64,000 bases of DNA from DAHUYF01 sp035945115 (GCA_035945115.1 DASZAN010000037.1:1-64000); one strand, 5' to 3'; counted from the stretch's first letter, positions 1 through 8,530 are shown. Notes: generated by a model not told the origin, from the letters alone. Program-made: numbers and translations.

Positions 1-75
1 CGCGGTAGCGGCCGCCACCGGTGGTGGACAGCGCCGCGGTTTCGAGGCACGGTGCTGCCTGGGCAAAGCAGGACG

Positions 76-627
76 ATGGACGAGCCCGTCACCCTCTCGT
101 CGCTCAACGAATTGGTCGCCGCCGTGCAGCGCGGCAGCCGAGCGGCGTTGAAGCGCCTCTACGAGCTCGAACGGCGTCGCCTTTACGGTGTCGCGCTGCG
201 CATCGCGCGCCGGCCAGACGTGGCGGCCGACGCCTTGCAGGACGCCTTCGTGCAGGTGTGGCAGAACGCCGCGAGCTTCTCGCCGGAGCGCGGTGACGCG
301 GCGGCGTGGCTGACGGCGATCGCGCGCTATCGCGCGCTCGATGCGGTTCGCAAGCTGCGCCGCGAGGTGCCGTCGGACGATCCGACGCTGGGTGATCGCG
401 GCGAGGAGCCTGATATCCTCGGACGCCTGGACGCGGTGCTGTCGCGCGATGCGCTACGGCGCTGTCTGGGTGAACTCGAGGACAATCAGCGACGCTGCAT
501 CGTGCTCGCTTTTGTCGAAGGGCTGTCCCACGTCGAGATCGCTCGGCAGCTCGCCGCGCCGCTCGGCAGCGTCAAGAGCTGGGTGCGGCGCGGTCTTGTC
601 TCACTGAGGAGCTGCCTCGGGCCATGA
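76..627 (+). CDS. ECF RNA polymerase sigma factor (SigK-like)
   Basis: Extracytoplasmic-function sigma factor of about 183 residues that would redirect RNA polymerase to a small stress or envelope regulon. Region 2 (about residues 10-85) shows ARRPDVAADALQDAFVQVW and a tryptophan-containing AAAWLTAIARYRALD segment; region 4 (about 125-180) ends with the helix-turn-helix SHVEIARQLAAPLGSVKSWV. An in-frame ATG at 52 would add eight residues; ATG 76 begins the more typical N-terminus. The stop overlaps the start of the next gene (ATGA), so it is translationally coupled to its anti-sigma factor. Only 75 bases precede it and no ECF-type promoter is obvious there. Confident family call; the regulon is unknown. 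Confidence 0.9.
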   Translation: MDEPVTLSSLNELVAAVQRGSRAALKRLYELERRRLYGVALRIARRPDVAADALQDAFVQVWQNAASFSPERGDAAAWLTAIARYRALDAVRKLRREVPSDDPTLGDRGEEPDILGRLDAVLSRDALRRCLGELEDNQRRCIVLAFVEGLSHVEIARQLAAPLGSVKSWVRRGLVSLRSCLGP

Positions 628-1307
628 TTCCCGTCGATCGCGAAGAACTCGACATTGTCGCCGGCGAATATGTCGCTGGCGTGCTCGATGCCGAGGCCGC
701 GCGCGAGGTCGAGACGGCGCTCGCCGGCAATGGCGAGCTGCGCGAGATGGTCGCGGCATGGGAGCGACGGCTCCATCCGCTCACCCGCCTTGCCGACGAA
801 GCCGAACCGCCCCCCGATCTCTGGGAGCGCATTGCGGTGCGCCTTGATGCCGGTGCCGCACCGGCATCGCACAGCGCCCAGAAGACGCTCGCGCTCTGGC
901 GCTGGTCGACCGTGGCCGCTGCGGCGGTGGCGGCGGCGCTCGCGCTCTACATCGCGCTCGCGCCGCCCAAGGCGGGACCGAGCCTGGTCGCGGTGATGCA
1001 CCCACCACAAGGCGATGAGCTGGTCTGGGTCGCGACCGCTTCCGGTGATGGCTTGCGGCTGCGCCCGGTCGCCGCCGCGAGCCCGCCGCCCGACCGCGCC
1101 TTCGAGCTCTGGGCGATCGCACCAAACAGCAAGCCGCAGTCGCTGGGCGTTGTGCCAACACAAGGCCGCTTCGACTTGGCGGTCGACCCGTCCGTCGTCC
1201 GCAGCGGCACAACGCTTGCACTCAGTGTCGAGCCCAAGACCGGATCGCCCACCGGTCAACCGACCGGCGCCGTGGTCTTCATCGGCACGTTGGTGGCGGC
1301 GGATTGA
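624..1307 (+). CDS. RskA-type membrane anti-sigma factor
   Basis: A 227-residue single-pass membrane protein that should sequester the sigma factor encoded just upstream. The N-terminal part (about 1-75) has the anti-sigma zinc-finger-like layout found in RskA/ChrR proteins (ELDIVAGEYVAGVLDAEAAREVE) without obvious metal ligands. A transmembrane segment lies at about 92-113. The rest is the periplasmic RskA C-terminal domain (FELWAIAPNSKPQSLGVV ... LALSVEPKTGSPTGQPTG). Its ATG overlaps the sigma stop codon. In known RskA systems regulated proteolysis releases the sigma factor; that mechanism is inferred here, not visible. Confidence 0.88.
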   Translation: MIPVDREELDIVAGEYVAGVLDAEAAREVETALAGNGELREMVAAWERRLHPLTRLADEAEPPPDLWERIAVRLDAGAAPASHSAQKTLALWRWSTVAAAAVAAALALYIALAPPKAGPSLVAVMHPPQGDELVWVATASGDGLRLRPVAAASPPPDRAFELWAIAPNSKPQSLGVVPTQGRFDLAVDPSVVRSGTTLALSVEPKTGSPTGQPTGAVVFIGTLVAAD

Positions 1308-1399
1308 TTGCCGCCCGGACTTGGCAGGGGCGCCGCGTTGCCGCCACAATAGGGCGAAGAGCGCGCGATGACGCGCTTTGCGTGGGAGGACGGGCAAGC

Positions 1400-2605
1400 T
1401 TGTCGGTGATTGCGCGCGTATGGCCGGTGTTTGTAATCGTGCCGGCGCTGTTCTGGCCGTTGTTTGCCGCCGCCCAGGATCCGAGCGCCACGCCCCTCAC
1501 GATCGGCTTCCTCGCGCAAGCGACGCACCGGCAAGCGCCGCAGCCCTTCCTCGACCCGCCGCCTGCGGATGAAGGATTGGTCGGCGCCCGCCTCGCCATC
1601 GATGACGACAACACCACGGGCCGCTTCGCTGGCCAACAATTCGCGCTTGCCGAAGAGGTGGTGCCGGAAGACGGCGACGTCATTGGCGCCATGCGCAAGC
1701 TCCTCGCCCGGCAAATCCGGTTCATCGTGACCGATTTGCCGGAGGCAACACTTCTCGCCGCCGCGGATTTGCCGGAAGCAAAGGTTGCAACGGTCTTCAA
1801 CGCCGGCGCCGCGGATGACGATTTGCGCGGCGAAAAGTGTCGCGCCAATCTGCTGAATACGCTGCCGAGCCGGGCCATGCTGGCGGACGCGCTCGTGGAA
1901 TATCTTCTCGTCAAGCAATGGCGGAACATTTTTCTTGTGGTAGGGCCCGGCGACGGCGATCGCGCCTATGCCGCGGCGGTGCGCCGCGCTGTCGGCAAAT
2001 TCCACGCGCGTCTCGTGGCGGACAAACCTTGGACCTATCAACCGGGTGCGAGGCGCTCCGACACTGGGCATTACGCCATCGCCGCCGAAGTGGCGCGCTT
2101 CACCCAAGGCGTGAGCTACGATGTGCTCGTCGTGGCCGACGAAGAGGACGCATTTGGCGATTATCTGAGCTACGCCACCTATGATCCGCGACTGGTTGCC
2201 GGGACCCAGGGCCTCATTGCCGCCGCCTGGGCGCGGCCGCACCAGGAATGGGGCGCGACCCAACTGCAGGATCGCTTCCTGCGTCTCGCCAAGCGCTGGA
2301 TGACGGATCGGGATTACGCCGGCTGGCTTGCGGTGCGTGCCATCGGCGAGGCGGCGACGCGCACGCAGTCGCTCGATCCCGCGGTGATCGCCGCTTACAT
2401 GCGCGGCGACAAATTTCAGCTCGGTGGCTACAAGGGTCAGGCGCTGAGCTTTCGGCCCTGGGACGGCCAGATGCGGCAAGCGATCCTGCTCTATCAGCCG
2501 CGTGCCCTTGTCTCGGTGTCGCCACAGCCGGGATTCCTTCACCAGGTGTCGGAACTCGACACGCTCGGCATCGACCGTCCGGAGACAAAATGCCGCGTTC
2601 AATGA
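1400..2605 (+). CDS. ABC transporter substrate-binding protein, PQQ-alcohol-dehydrogenase-associated type
   Basis: Periplasmic binding-protein-like component of the ABC system usually found with PQQ-dependent alcohol dehydrogenases (TIGR03863-like): TIGFLAQATHRQAPQPFLDP, then GARLAIDDDNTTGRFAGQ, and a C-terminal GDKFQLGGYKGQALSFRPW. The frame is open from ATG 1304, overlapping the anti-sigma stop, but that start puts 32 basic residues before the signal peptide. The TTG at 1400 lies nine bases after GGGAGGA (1384-1390) and gives a clean Sec signal peptide ending FAAAQ, so I prefer it. A weak promoter-like pair, TTGGCA (1321) and CACAAT (1345) with 18-nt spacing, sits before it. The transported compound is unknown. 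Confidence 0.8.
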   Translation: MSVIARVWPVFVIVPALFWPLFAAAQDPSATPLTIGFLAQATHRQAPQPFLDPPPADEGLVGARLAIDDDNTTGRFAGQQFALAEEVVPEDGDVIGAMRKLLARQIRFIVTDLPEATLLAAADLPEAKVATVFNAGAADDDLRGEKCRANLLNTLPSRAMLADALVEYLLVKQWRNIFLVVGPGDGDRAYAAAVRRAVGKFHARLVADKPWTYQPGARRSDTGHYAIAAEVARFTQGVSYDVLVVADEEDAFGDYLSYATYDPRLVAGTQGLIAAAWARPHQEWGATQLQDRFLRLAKRWMTDRDYAGWLAVRAIGEAATRTQSLDPAVIAAYMRGDKFQLGGYKGQALSFRPWDGQMRQAILLYQPRALVSVSPQPGFLHQVSELDTLGIDRPETKCRVQ

Positions 2606-3564
2606 TATCGCTTATATTCGCGTTTTTGCTCATTGCAGCGATCGTGCCGACGACCCACGCCGAAACGGTGCTCGTCTCGAATGAAAAGGGCAATTCGATC
2701 GCGGTGCTCGATGGCAAGACGCTCACGGTGCAGAAGACCATTCGCGTCGGCGAGCGGCCGCGCGGCATCGTGCTGTCGAAGGACAACAAGACGCTCTACA
2801 TCTGCGCCAGCGACGATAACGTCATCCAACAGCTCGATCTCGATACCTTGAAGCTGAAGCAGCCCTTGCCGAGCGGCGCCGATCCCGAATCCTTTGCGCT
2901 CCATCCCGACGGCAAGCACCTTTACGTCTCGAACGAGGACAACAATGTCGTCTCGGTGGTGGATATCGCCGCCCGCCGCGTCGTCGCCGAAATCCCCGTC
3001 GGCGTCGAGCCGGAAGGCGTCGGCATCAGTCCTGACGGCAAATGGATCGTCAACACTTCCGAAACCACCAGCATGGCGCACTTCATCGACAACGAGACGC
3101 ACAAAGTGGTCGCCAACGTGCTGGTGGATGCGCGGCCGCGACACGCGGAATGGACCGCGGACGGCAAGGAGGTGTGGGTGTCCTCGGAGATCGGCGGCAC
3201 CGTCAGCGTCATAGATGCGGCCTCGCACCAAATCACGCACAAGATCGGCTTTGCCGTGCAGGGCGTTTCCGGCGATTCCGTGCATCCCGTCGGTATCGCC
3301 ATCGGCAAGGACCGCAAGCTCGCTTTCATCGCCCTCGGCACCGCCAATCGCGTCGCGGTGGTGGACGCTGCGACGTATGAGGTGAAGAAATATCTGCTGG
3401 TGGGGCAGCGCGTGTGGAATCTTGCCTTCAGCCCCGATGAGACGCGGCTTTACACGACCAACGGTGTCAGCAACGATATCTCCGAAATCGACGTCGCCAA
3501 TCTCAAGGTGCTGCGCTCGGTGCCGGTGGGCGAGCAGCCCTGGGGCGTGGTGGTGCGGCCGTGA
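2590..3564 (+). CDS. PQQ-catabolism-associated YVTN-type beta-propeller protein
   Basis: Exported 324-residue seven-bladed propeller (TIGR03866-like) made of repeats such as LVSNEKGNSIAVLDGKTL, LYVSNEDNNVVSVVDIAA and LYTTNGVSNDISEIDVA. A Sec signal peptide occupies about residues 1-24 (cleavage after THA). The ATG at 2590 lies inside the end of the preceding gene (16-base overlap). Such proteins accompany PQQ-dependent alcohol dehydrogenase/ABC loci and probably act in the periplasm as a binding or scaffold partner of the transporter; the ligand is unknown. Its stop overlaps the ATPase start (GTGA). Confidence 0.85.
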   Translation: MPRSMISLIFAFLLIAAIVPTTHAETVLVSNEKGNSIAVLDGKTLTVQKTIRVGERPRGIVLSKDNKTLYICASDDNVIQQLDLDTLKLKQPLPSGADPESFALHPDGKHLYVSNEDNNVVSVVDIAARRVVAEIPVGVEPEGVGISPDGKWIVNTSETTSMAHFIDNETHKVVANVLVDARPRHAEWTADGKEVWVSSEIGGTVSVIDAASHQITHKIGFAVQGVSGDSVHPVGIAIGKDRKLAFIALGTANRVAVVDAATYEVKKYLLVGQRVWNLAFSPDETRLYTTNGVSNDISEIDVANLKVLRSVPVGEQPWGVVVRP

Positions 3565-4349
3565 GCGCCATCGATGCCATCCCGGCCGGGACGCGCGCCG
3601 CGGCGAGCGCGAGCAATGCGCCCGCCTTGGTCATCGAAGGTCTCTCCCACGCCTTCGGCGACCGCGAGGTGCTGCACGAGGTGCGCTTCGAGATTCGCGC
3701 CGGCGAGCGGGCGATCTTGCTTGGCCTCAACGGCGCCGGGAAGACGACGCTCTTCTCGCTGGTGACGCGCCTCTATGACCACCGCTCCGGCTCGATCCGC
3801 ATCTTCGGCACGGAGGTGAAGCGAGATCCCTCGGCGGCGCTCGCTCGCATCGGCGTCGTCTTCCAGCAACCGACGCTCGATCTCGATCTCACCGTGAGCC
3901 AGAATCTCTTCTATCACGCTTCGTTGCACGGGATCGCCCGGCATATCGCGGCGGAGCGCATCGCCCATGAGATCGAGCGGGTCGGCTTGCAAGATCGTCG
4001 CCGCGACAAGGTGCGCGAGTTGAGCGGCGGCCAGCGCCGGCGCGTCGAGATCGCTCGCGCGCTGCTGCATCGGCCAAAGCTTCTCCTGCTTGACGAGCCC
4101 ACGGTCGGACTCGACATCGCGAGCCGGCAATTCCTCTTGGACCACGTGCGCCGCCTCTGCCGCGAGGAGGGTTTGGCCGCTCTCTGGGCCACCCATCTCA
4201 TCGACGAGGTCGACGCCGACGGCAACGTGATCGTGCTTCATCGCGGCCGCGTGCTGGCGGCGGGCCCCGTGGCGGAGGTGATGAAGACGGCGAGCGCAGA
4301 CTCGATGAAGGGCGCGTTCGATGCATTGACGCGGGAGCGACCGCGATGA
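3561..4349 (+). CDS. ABC transporter ATP-binding protein, PQQ-alcohol-dehydrogenase-associated type
   Basis: Cytoplasmic ATPase of 262 residues (TIGR03864-like). Walker A GLNGAGKT is at residues 55-62, the Q-loop is in GVVFQQPTLD, the signature is LSGGQRRRVEIARAL, Walker B is LLLLDEPTVGLD and the switch histidine follows in LWATHLIDEV. The GTG start overlaps the propeller stop by four bases and its own stop overlaps the permease ATG. Resemblance to ABC-2 type exporters (CcmA/DrrA family), together with the ABC-2 permease next door, suggests export rather than import despite the binding-protein-like gene in the operon. Confidence 0.9.
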   Translation: MSAIDAIPAGTRAAASASNAPALVIEGLSHAFGDREVLHEVRFEIRAGERAILLGLNGAGKTTLFSLVTRLYDHRSGSIRIFGTEVKRDPSAALARIGVVFQQPTLDLDLTVSQNLFYHASLHGIARHIAAERIAHEIERVGLQDRRRDKVRELSGGQRRRVEIARALLHRPKLLLLDEPTVGLDIASRQFLLDHVRRLCREEGLAALWATHLIDEVDADGNVIVLHRGRVLAAGPVAEVMKTASADSMKGAFDALTRERPR

Positions 4350-5149
4350 GCCCCGCGCACTATTGGCGCTGCCTCGCCGGCATCGTGCGGCGCGAGGGCC
4401 TGCGTTTCCTCAATCAGCGTGGACGCTTCATCGCCGCGTTGGTGCGGCCGTTAGTGTGGCTCCTCATCTTCGCCACCGGATTCCATTTCGTGCTGGGCGT
4501 CTCGATCATCCCGCCCTACACGACCTACGTCCCGTACGAGACGTATATCGCGCCGGGTCTCATCGGCATGATCCAGCTTTTCCAGGGCATGCAGAGTTCG
4601 CTCTCGATGGTGTACGACCGCGAGATGGGGAGCATGCGCACTTTGCTGGTGAGCCCGCTGCCGCGCTGGTTCCTCTTGGTCGCGAAGCTGCTCGCCGGCG
4701 TCATCGTCTCGGTGCTGCAAGCTTACGTCTTCCTCGCCATCGCCTATTTCTGGGAGATCGAGCCGCCGGTGTTGGGCTATCTCGCCGTGCTGCCAGCCCT
4801 CATCCTCTCCGGCATGATGCTGGGTGCGCTCGGCCTCCTCTTGTCCTCGGCCATTCGCCAGCTCGAGAATTTCGCGGGCGTGATGAATTTCGTGATTTTT
4901 CCCATGTTCTTCGCCTCCTCGGCGCTTTATCCGCTTTGGCGCGTCAAGGAGGCGAGCCTCACACTCTATTACATCTGCCAAGCCAATCCGTTCACGCACG
5001 CCGTCGAGCTCATCCGCTTCGCGCTCTATCTCGAGTTCAACGCGGAGGCTACCGCCGTGGTCATCGCCGCGACGCTCGTCTTCATGGGGCTCGCGATCTA
5101 CGGCTACGATCCCGCGCGCGGCCTTATCGCGCGACGCGCCGCGGCCTGA
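4346..5149 (+). CDS. ABC-2 type transporter permease (PedC-like)
   Basis: Inner-membrane permease of 267 residues with six predicted hydrophobic segments, of the ABC-2 family and resembling the alcohol-ABC permease PedC (TIGR03861). Characteristic stretches are NQRGRFIAALVRPLVWLLIF, YIAPGLIGMIQLFQGMQSS, and the conserved NFVIFPMFFASSALYPLW before the last periplasmic loop. It is the last gene of the operon and its stop lies two bases from the convergently transcribed livF stop. No PQQ-dependent dehydrogenase, cytochrome c550 or pqq gene is visible in this window, so the usual functional partner is either upstream of base 1 or absent. Confidence 0.9.
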   Translation: MSPAHYWRCLAGIVRREGLRFLNQRGRFIAALVRPLVWLLIFATGFHFVLGVSIIPPYTTYVPYETYIAPGLIGMIQLFQGMQSSLSMVYDREMGSMRTLLVSPLPRWFLLVAKLLAGVIVSVLQAYVFLAIAYFWEIEPPVLGYLAVLPALILSGMMLGALGLLLSSAIRQLENFAGVMNFVIFPMFFASSALYPLWRVKEASLTLYYICQANPFTHAVELIRFALYLEFNAEATAVVIAATLVFMGLAIYGYDPARGLIARRAAA

Positions 5150-5150
5150 C

Positions 5151-5897
5151 CTAGGCGCCACCCGCCGCGGTGCCGTCGTCCGTGACGCCGAGATAGATGC
5201 GCTGCACCTGCGGGTCCTTTGCTAGCGCGTCGGCGGGGCCGTCGAGCACGGTGCGGCCGGTCTGCAGCACATAGGCGTGATCGGCGAGCTCGAGGGCGAG
5301 CGGCACCGATTGTTCGGCGAGGAGCAGCGTCAGCCCGTCGGCGTGCAGGCGGCGGAGCGTGTCATAAAGCGTATCGACGATCGCGGGCGCGAGGCCGAGC
5401 GAGGGCTCGTCGAGCATCAGGAGCTTGGGGTCGCTCATGAGCGCGCGGCCCAACGCCAGCATCTGCCGCTCGCCGCCGGAGAGCGTTCCGGCGCGCTGGC
5501 GGCGCCGTTCGGCAAGGCGCGGAAAGATCGCATAGACGCGCTCGAGCCCGCGCGTGATGCCGCGCTTATCGGCAAGCGCTGTGGCCCCCAAGCGGAGATT
5601 CTGCTCAACCGTTTGACCGACGAAGAGCCGCCATCCCTCCGGCGAGAGCGCAAGCCCCTTGGGTACGATGGCGAAGGCGGGGAGGCCGGTGATCGGCTCG
5701 CCCGCCCAGTCGATGCTGCCGCCGCTGGCGCGCACCAGGCCGGCAATGGCATTGAGCGTCGTGGTTTTGCCGGCGCCGTTGGAGCCGAGGAGCGCCACGA
5801 CGCTGCCTTCGGCGACATCGAGCGAGACATCGGCGACGCCGACGAGGTCGCCATAGCGCACCTCGAGGTGGCGGACGCTGAGCGACGCCGCTGTCAT
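5151..5897 (-). CDS. livF: branched-chain amino acid-type ABC transporter ATPase LivF
   Basis: Second ATPase of a LivHMGF-type importer, 248 residues. Walker A GSNGAGKT is at residues 38-45, the signature LSGGE at 139-143 and Walker B LLMLDE at 159-164; the LivF landmark LSPEGWRLFVGQTVEQNLRLG is present. Its ATG overlaps the stop of livG. It is the promoter-distal gene of the long run that starts with hyuA at 15454, so the imported substrate is more likely the substrate of the hydantoinase-like enzyme than leucine. Confidence 0.93.
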   Translation of the reverse strand: MTAASLSVRHLEVRYGDLVGVADVSLDVAEGSVVALLGSNGAGKTTTLNAIAGLVRASGGSIDWAGEPITGLPAFAIVPKGLALSPEGWRLFVGQTVEQNLRLGATALADKRGITRGLERVYAIFPRLAERRRQRAGTLSGGERQMLALGRALMSDPKLLMLDEPSLGLAPAIVDTLYDTLRRLHADGLTLLLAEQSVPLALELADHAYVLQTGRTVLDGPADALAKDPQVQRIYLGVTDDGTAAGGA

Positions 5898-6628
5898 TCA
5901 CGCCTCGCGGCGCGCGCATGGCCCCGCCCCAGATAGGCCTCGATCACCGCGGGATCATCGATGACCTCTTGCGGCTTCCCGCTGGCGATGACGCGGCCTT
6001 GGTTGAAGACAAGCACGCGCTCCGCCAGCGTCAGGATCACTTCCATGATGTGCTCGACGATGACGATGGTGACGCCGAGCTTGTGGATGTCGCGCACCAA
6101 GGCGATGGCGCGCTGAATCTCGCTCGGCGTCAATCCCGCGAGCGCCTCGTCGAGCAGCATGAGGCGCGGCTCGGTCGCGAGCACGCGGGCGATCTCGAGC
6201 CGCTTGCGCCCGGGCGTGCCGAGGCTCTTGGCGCGGAGCCCGGCTTGATCCTTGAGCCCCGTCAATTCCAGCACCTGAAGCGCCTTCGTGCGCGCGGCGG
6301 CGCGGCTGTGATGGCGCAGGAAGGCGCCCACCATCACATTGTCGAGGATCGTCATGTCCTCGAAGGTGGCGGGGACCTGAAAGGTGCGGCCGATGCCGAG
6401 TCGTGCGTGGCTTTCGGCGGGCGCGTGCGTCACGTCGATCCCCGCAAAACGGATGCGGCCGGCGTTGGGCGCGAGATCGCCGGCGACGCAATTGAAGAAC
6501 GTGGATTTCCCGGCGCCGTTGGGGCCGATGAGACCGACGATCTCGCCTTCCTCGACCGTAAGGTCGGCTTCGGCCACGGCGGTGAAGCCGGCGAAGCGCT
6601 TCGTCACTTTTTCTGCGCTAAGCAGCAT
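5894..6628 (-). CDS. livG: branched-chain amino acid-type ABC transporter ATPase LivG
   Basis: First ATPase of the Liv-type importer, 244 residues. Walker A GPNGAGKS is at residues 35-42 and Walker B is RLMLLDEALAGLTPSEI. The signature segment reads LGTPGRKRLEIARVL, departing from the usual LSxGQ; degenerate signatures are seen in a LivG subfamily, so I do not read it as inactivation. The C-terminus has the LivG extension with GKPQEVIDDPAVIEAYLG. It overlaps livM by 11 bases upstream and livF by four downstream. Confidence 0.92.
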   Translation of the reverse strand: MLLSAEKVTKRFAGFTAVAEADLTVEEGEIVGLIGPNGAGKSTFFNCVAGDLAPNAGRIRFAGIDVTHAPAESHARLGIGRTFQVPATFEDMTILDNVMVGAFLRHHSRAAARTKALQVLELTGLKDQAGLRAKSLGTPGRKRLEIARVLATEPRLMLLDEALAGLTPSEIQRAIALVRDIHKLGVTIVIVEHIMEVILTLAERVLVFNQGRVIASGKPQEVIDDPAVIEAYLGRGHARAARRE

Positions 6629-7589
6629 GGCGCGGCGCCGGCGAGCGTCTGGTGCGTGGCGCGGTCAATCGATGCCAGAGCTCCATAAGACCGCCCGGCT
6701 CGAAGCGGGCGATAAGCACGATGATCCCGCCATAGACGATGAAGGTGAGGCCGGCGCCGCCGCCGCCGAACCAGGTGTTGGTCGCGGTCTGCAGCGGCAC
6801 CAGGATGACGGCGCCCAGAAGCGGCCCCACGAGCGTGCCGGTGCCGCCCAGCGCCGCGACGATGATCATTTGCACCGAGACGAGAATGCCGAGGCCGCTG
6901 TCGGGATCGACGAAGCCGGTCTTGAAGGCGTAGAGCGAGCCCGCTAGCGAGGTGAAGGCGGCGCTTAGCATCAGCGCATAGAGCTTATAGCGGCGCACCG
7001 GGACGCCGAGGCTCTTGGCGGCGCGCTCGCCGGCGCGAATGGCACGGAGACAGTAGCCGAGCCGGCTTTGCTCCATATACCAGGTAACGGCGAGCAAGAG
7101 CGCGAGCACGGCGAGGAATATGTAGTAATAGGGAACCGCGCTGCGGAAGGTGAGGTCCCACCAATTGGGCGACACGGCGGGCCCCTGCAGGCCGATGGCG
7201 GCGCCCAACAGCTCCCAGTTGCTGACGACGATGCGGATGAGCTCGGCCACCGCCAAGGTCGCCATGCTGAAATAGTGACCCTGGAGGCGAAAGGTGGGAA
7301 AACCCACGACGAGCGCCAATCCGAGGCTCACGGCGATCGCGAGCGGCACGCCCAGGAGCGGCGGCAGATGCCAATGCTGGTAGAGGAGGAGCGGCAAATA
7401 GGCGCCCGCGCCATAGAACATCGCATGGCCGACTGAGATCTGCCCGGCATAACCGCCGACGATGTTCCAAGCGGACGCGCTGATCGCGGCGAGCAGCACC
7501 AGAGCGCCGGCGTCCTGATAGAAGGGGTTGGTGAGGATGAGGGGATAAGCGAGGAACGCCAACGTCAGCGCGAGCAGGCCCCAACGCAC
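6618..7589 (-). CDS. livM: branched-chain amino acid-type ABC transporter permease LivM
   Basis: Permease of about 323 residues with eight to nine hydrophobic segments; the LivM hallmark GYAGQISVGHAMFYGAGAYL is near the N-terminus, the EAA-like loop is in GERAAKSLGVPVRRYKLYAL, and GGTGTLVGPLLGAVIL is near the end. The frame is open from 7640, but the GTG at 7589, directly after the livH stop (7591), fits the family N-terminus (VRWGLLALTLAFLAYPLI), so I use it. Forms the channel with LivH. Confidence 0.9.
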   Translation of the reverse strand: MRWGLLALTLAFLAYPLILTNPFYQDAGALVLLAAISASAWNIVGGYAGQISVGHAMFYGAGAYLPLLLYQHWHLPPLLGVPLAIAVSLGLALVVGFPTFRLQGHYFSMATLAVAELIRIVVSNWELLGAAIGLQGPAVSPNWWDLTFRSAVPYYYIFLAVLALLLAVTWYMEQSRLGYCLRAIRAGERAAKSLGVPVRRYKLYALMLSAAFTSLAGSLYAFKTGFVDPDSGLGILVSVQMIIVAALGGTGTLVGPLLGAVILVPLQTATNTWFGGGGAGLTFIVYGGIIVLIARFEPGGLMELWHRLTAPRTRRSPAPRHAA

Positions 7590-7590
7590 G

Positions 7591-8448
7591 TCAGGCGGTC
7601 CCAAGCAGGCCTTGCGGCCGAAGCCACAAAAGCGCGACAAAGAGGCCGTAGACGATGACGTCCTTGTAGACGGGACCGAAGTAATAGGCGGACAGCGCCT
7701 GGATCAAGCCCACGAGCAAGCCCGCGAGAAGCGCGCCCGGCACGCTGCCAAAGCCGCCCAATGTCACCACCACGAAAGCAGTGAGCGCGAAGGTCTCGCC
7801 GACCGCCGGCGAGAACGGGTATGAGATCGCCATCAACGCGCCGGCGATCCCCGCGCTCGCCGCCGAAAGGCCCCAGGCGAGCGCCTGCATGCGGTCGGGA
7901 CGAATGCCCATCAGCATCGCCGCTTGGCGATCCGCGGCGACGGCGAGAAGCTGACTTCCCACCGCCGTGCGCGTCAGAAGCAGATGAAGTGCCAGGGTGA
8001 GCGCCGCCGCGACCACGCCTGCCACGAGCTGCGCCACATTGAGCAGGATGCCGCCGAGATTGATGGTGCCGGTGAGCGAGCTCTGCGGCAGCGTCACGAA
8101 ATTGGGTGAGAAGATCCAGAACGCGGTGTAGCGAAGCAGGAGCGCGAGGCCAAAGGTTGATAGTATCTGCGCCAGTATGGGGCCACGCATCACGGCGCGG
8201 ATGAGCGCGAAATAAATGGCGACGCCGAGGATGAAAAGGCCGATCGCCGCCGCCAGGCCGAAGATGCTAGGGCCGACGCCGAGTGCCACGACGATCACGA
8301 ACGCCACATACATGCCGATCATGACGAACTCGCCATGGGCGAAGTTGATGAAGTTCATCATGCCCCAGATGAGCGTGAGGCCGGAGGAGAGCAGCGCATA
8401 GACCGCGCCCAAGAGCAGGCCGCCGACGATGACTTGGAGGAGGATCAT
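7591..8448 (-). CDS. livH: branched-chain amino acid-type ABC transporter permease LivH
   Basis: Permease of 285 residues beginning MILLQVIVGGLLLGAVYALL, with the typical LivH motifs GLTLIWGMMNFINFAHGEFVM and GGFGSVPGALLAGLLVGLIQ. About eight transmembrane segments. It lies 83 bases after the upstream binding-protein gene; that gap carries a perfect GC hairpin (8470-8497) that could attenuate transcription between the binding-protein genes and the membrane genes, a common arrangement in importer operons. Confidence 0.92.
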   Translation of the reverse strand: MILLQVIVGGLLLGAVYALLSSGLTLIWGMMNFINFAHGEFVMIGMYVAFVIVVALGVGPSIFGLAAAIGLFILGVAIYFALIRAVMRGPILAQILSTFGLALLLRYTAFWIFSPNFVTLPQSSLTGTINLGGILLNVAQLVAGVVAAALTLALHLLLTRTAVGSQLLAVAADRQAAMLMGIRPDRMQALAWGLSAASAGIAGALMAISYPFSPAVGETFALTAFVVVTLGGFGSVPGALLAGLLVGLIQALSAYYFGPVYKDVIVYGLFVALLWLRPQGLLGTA

Positions 8449-8469
8449 CGCCGCTCAATGGCCGATAGC

Positions 8470-8497
8470 CCCTCTCCCCCCTTCAGGGGGGAGAGGG
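8470..8497. repeat. perfect GC-rich hairpin between binding-protein and permease genes
   Basis: Perfect inverted repeat with 13-base arms (CCCTCTCCCCCCT and its complement) around the dinucleotide TC. Its centre CCCTTCAGGG is shared with the hairpin at 53817-53842, so it is probably a dispersed element rather than a bespoke terminator; no T-run follows on either strand. Confidence 0.75.
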
Positions 8498-8530
8498 AGG
8501 GGCCCGCGCCGCGCAGCCGCTTCATGCGAA

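Noticed and set aside
1..75. Possible 3' end of a preceding gene or a promoter for the sigma gene
   Set aside because: Too short to judge; no ECF-type -35 GGAAC-like motif and no recognisable coding tail.
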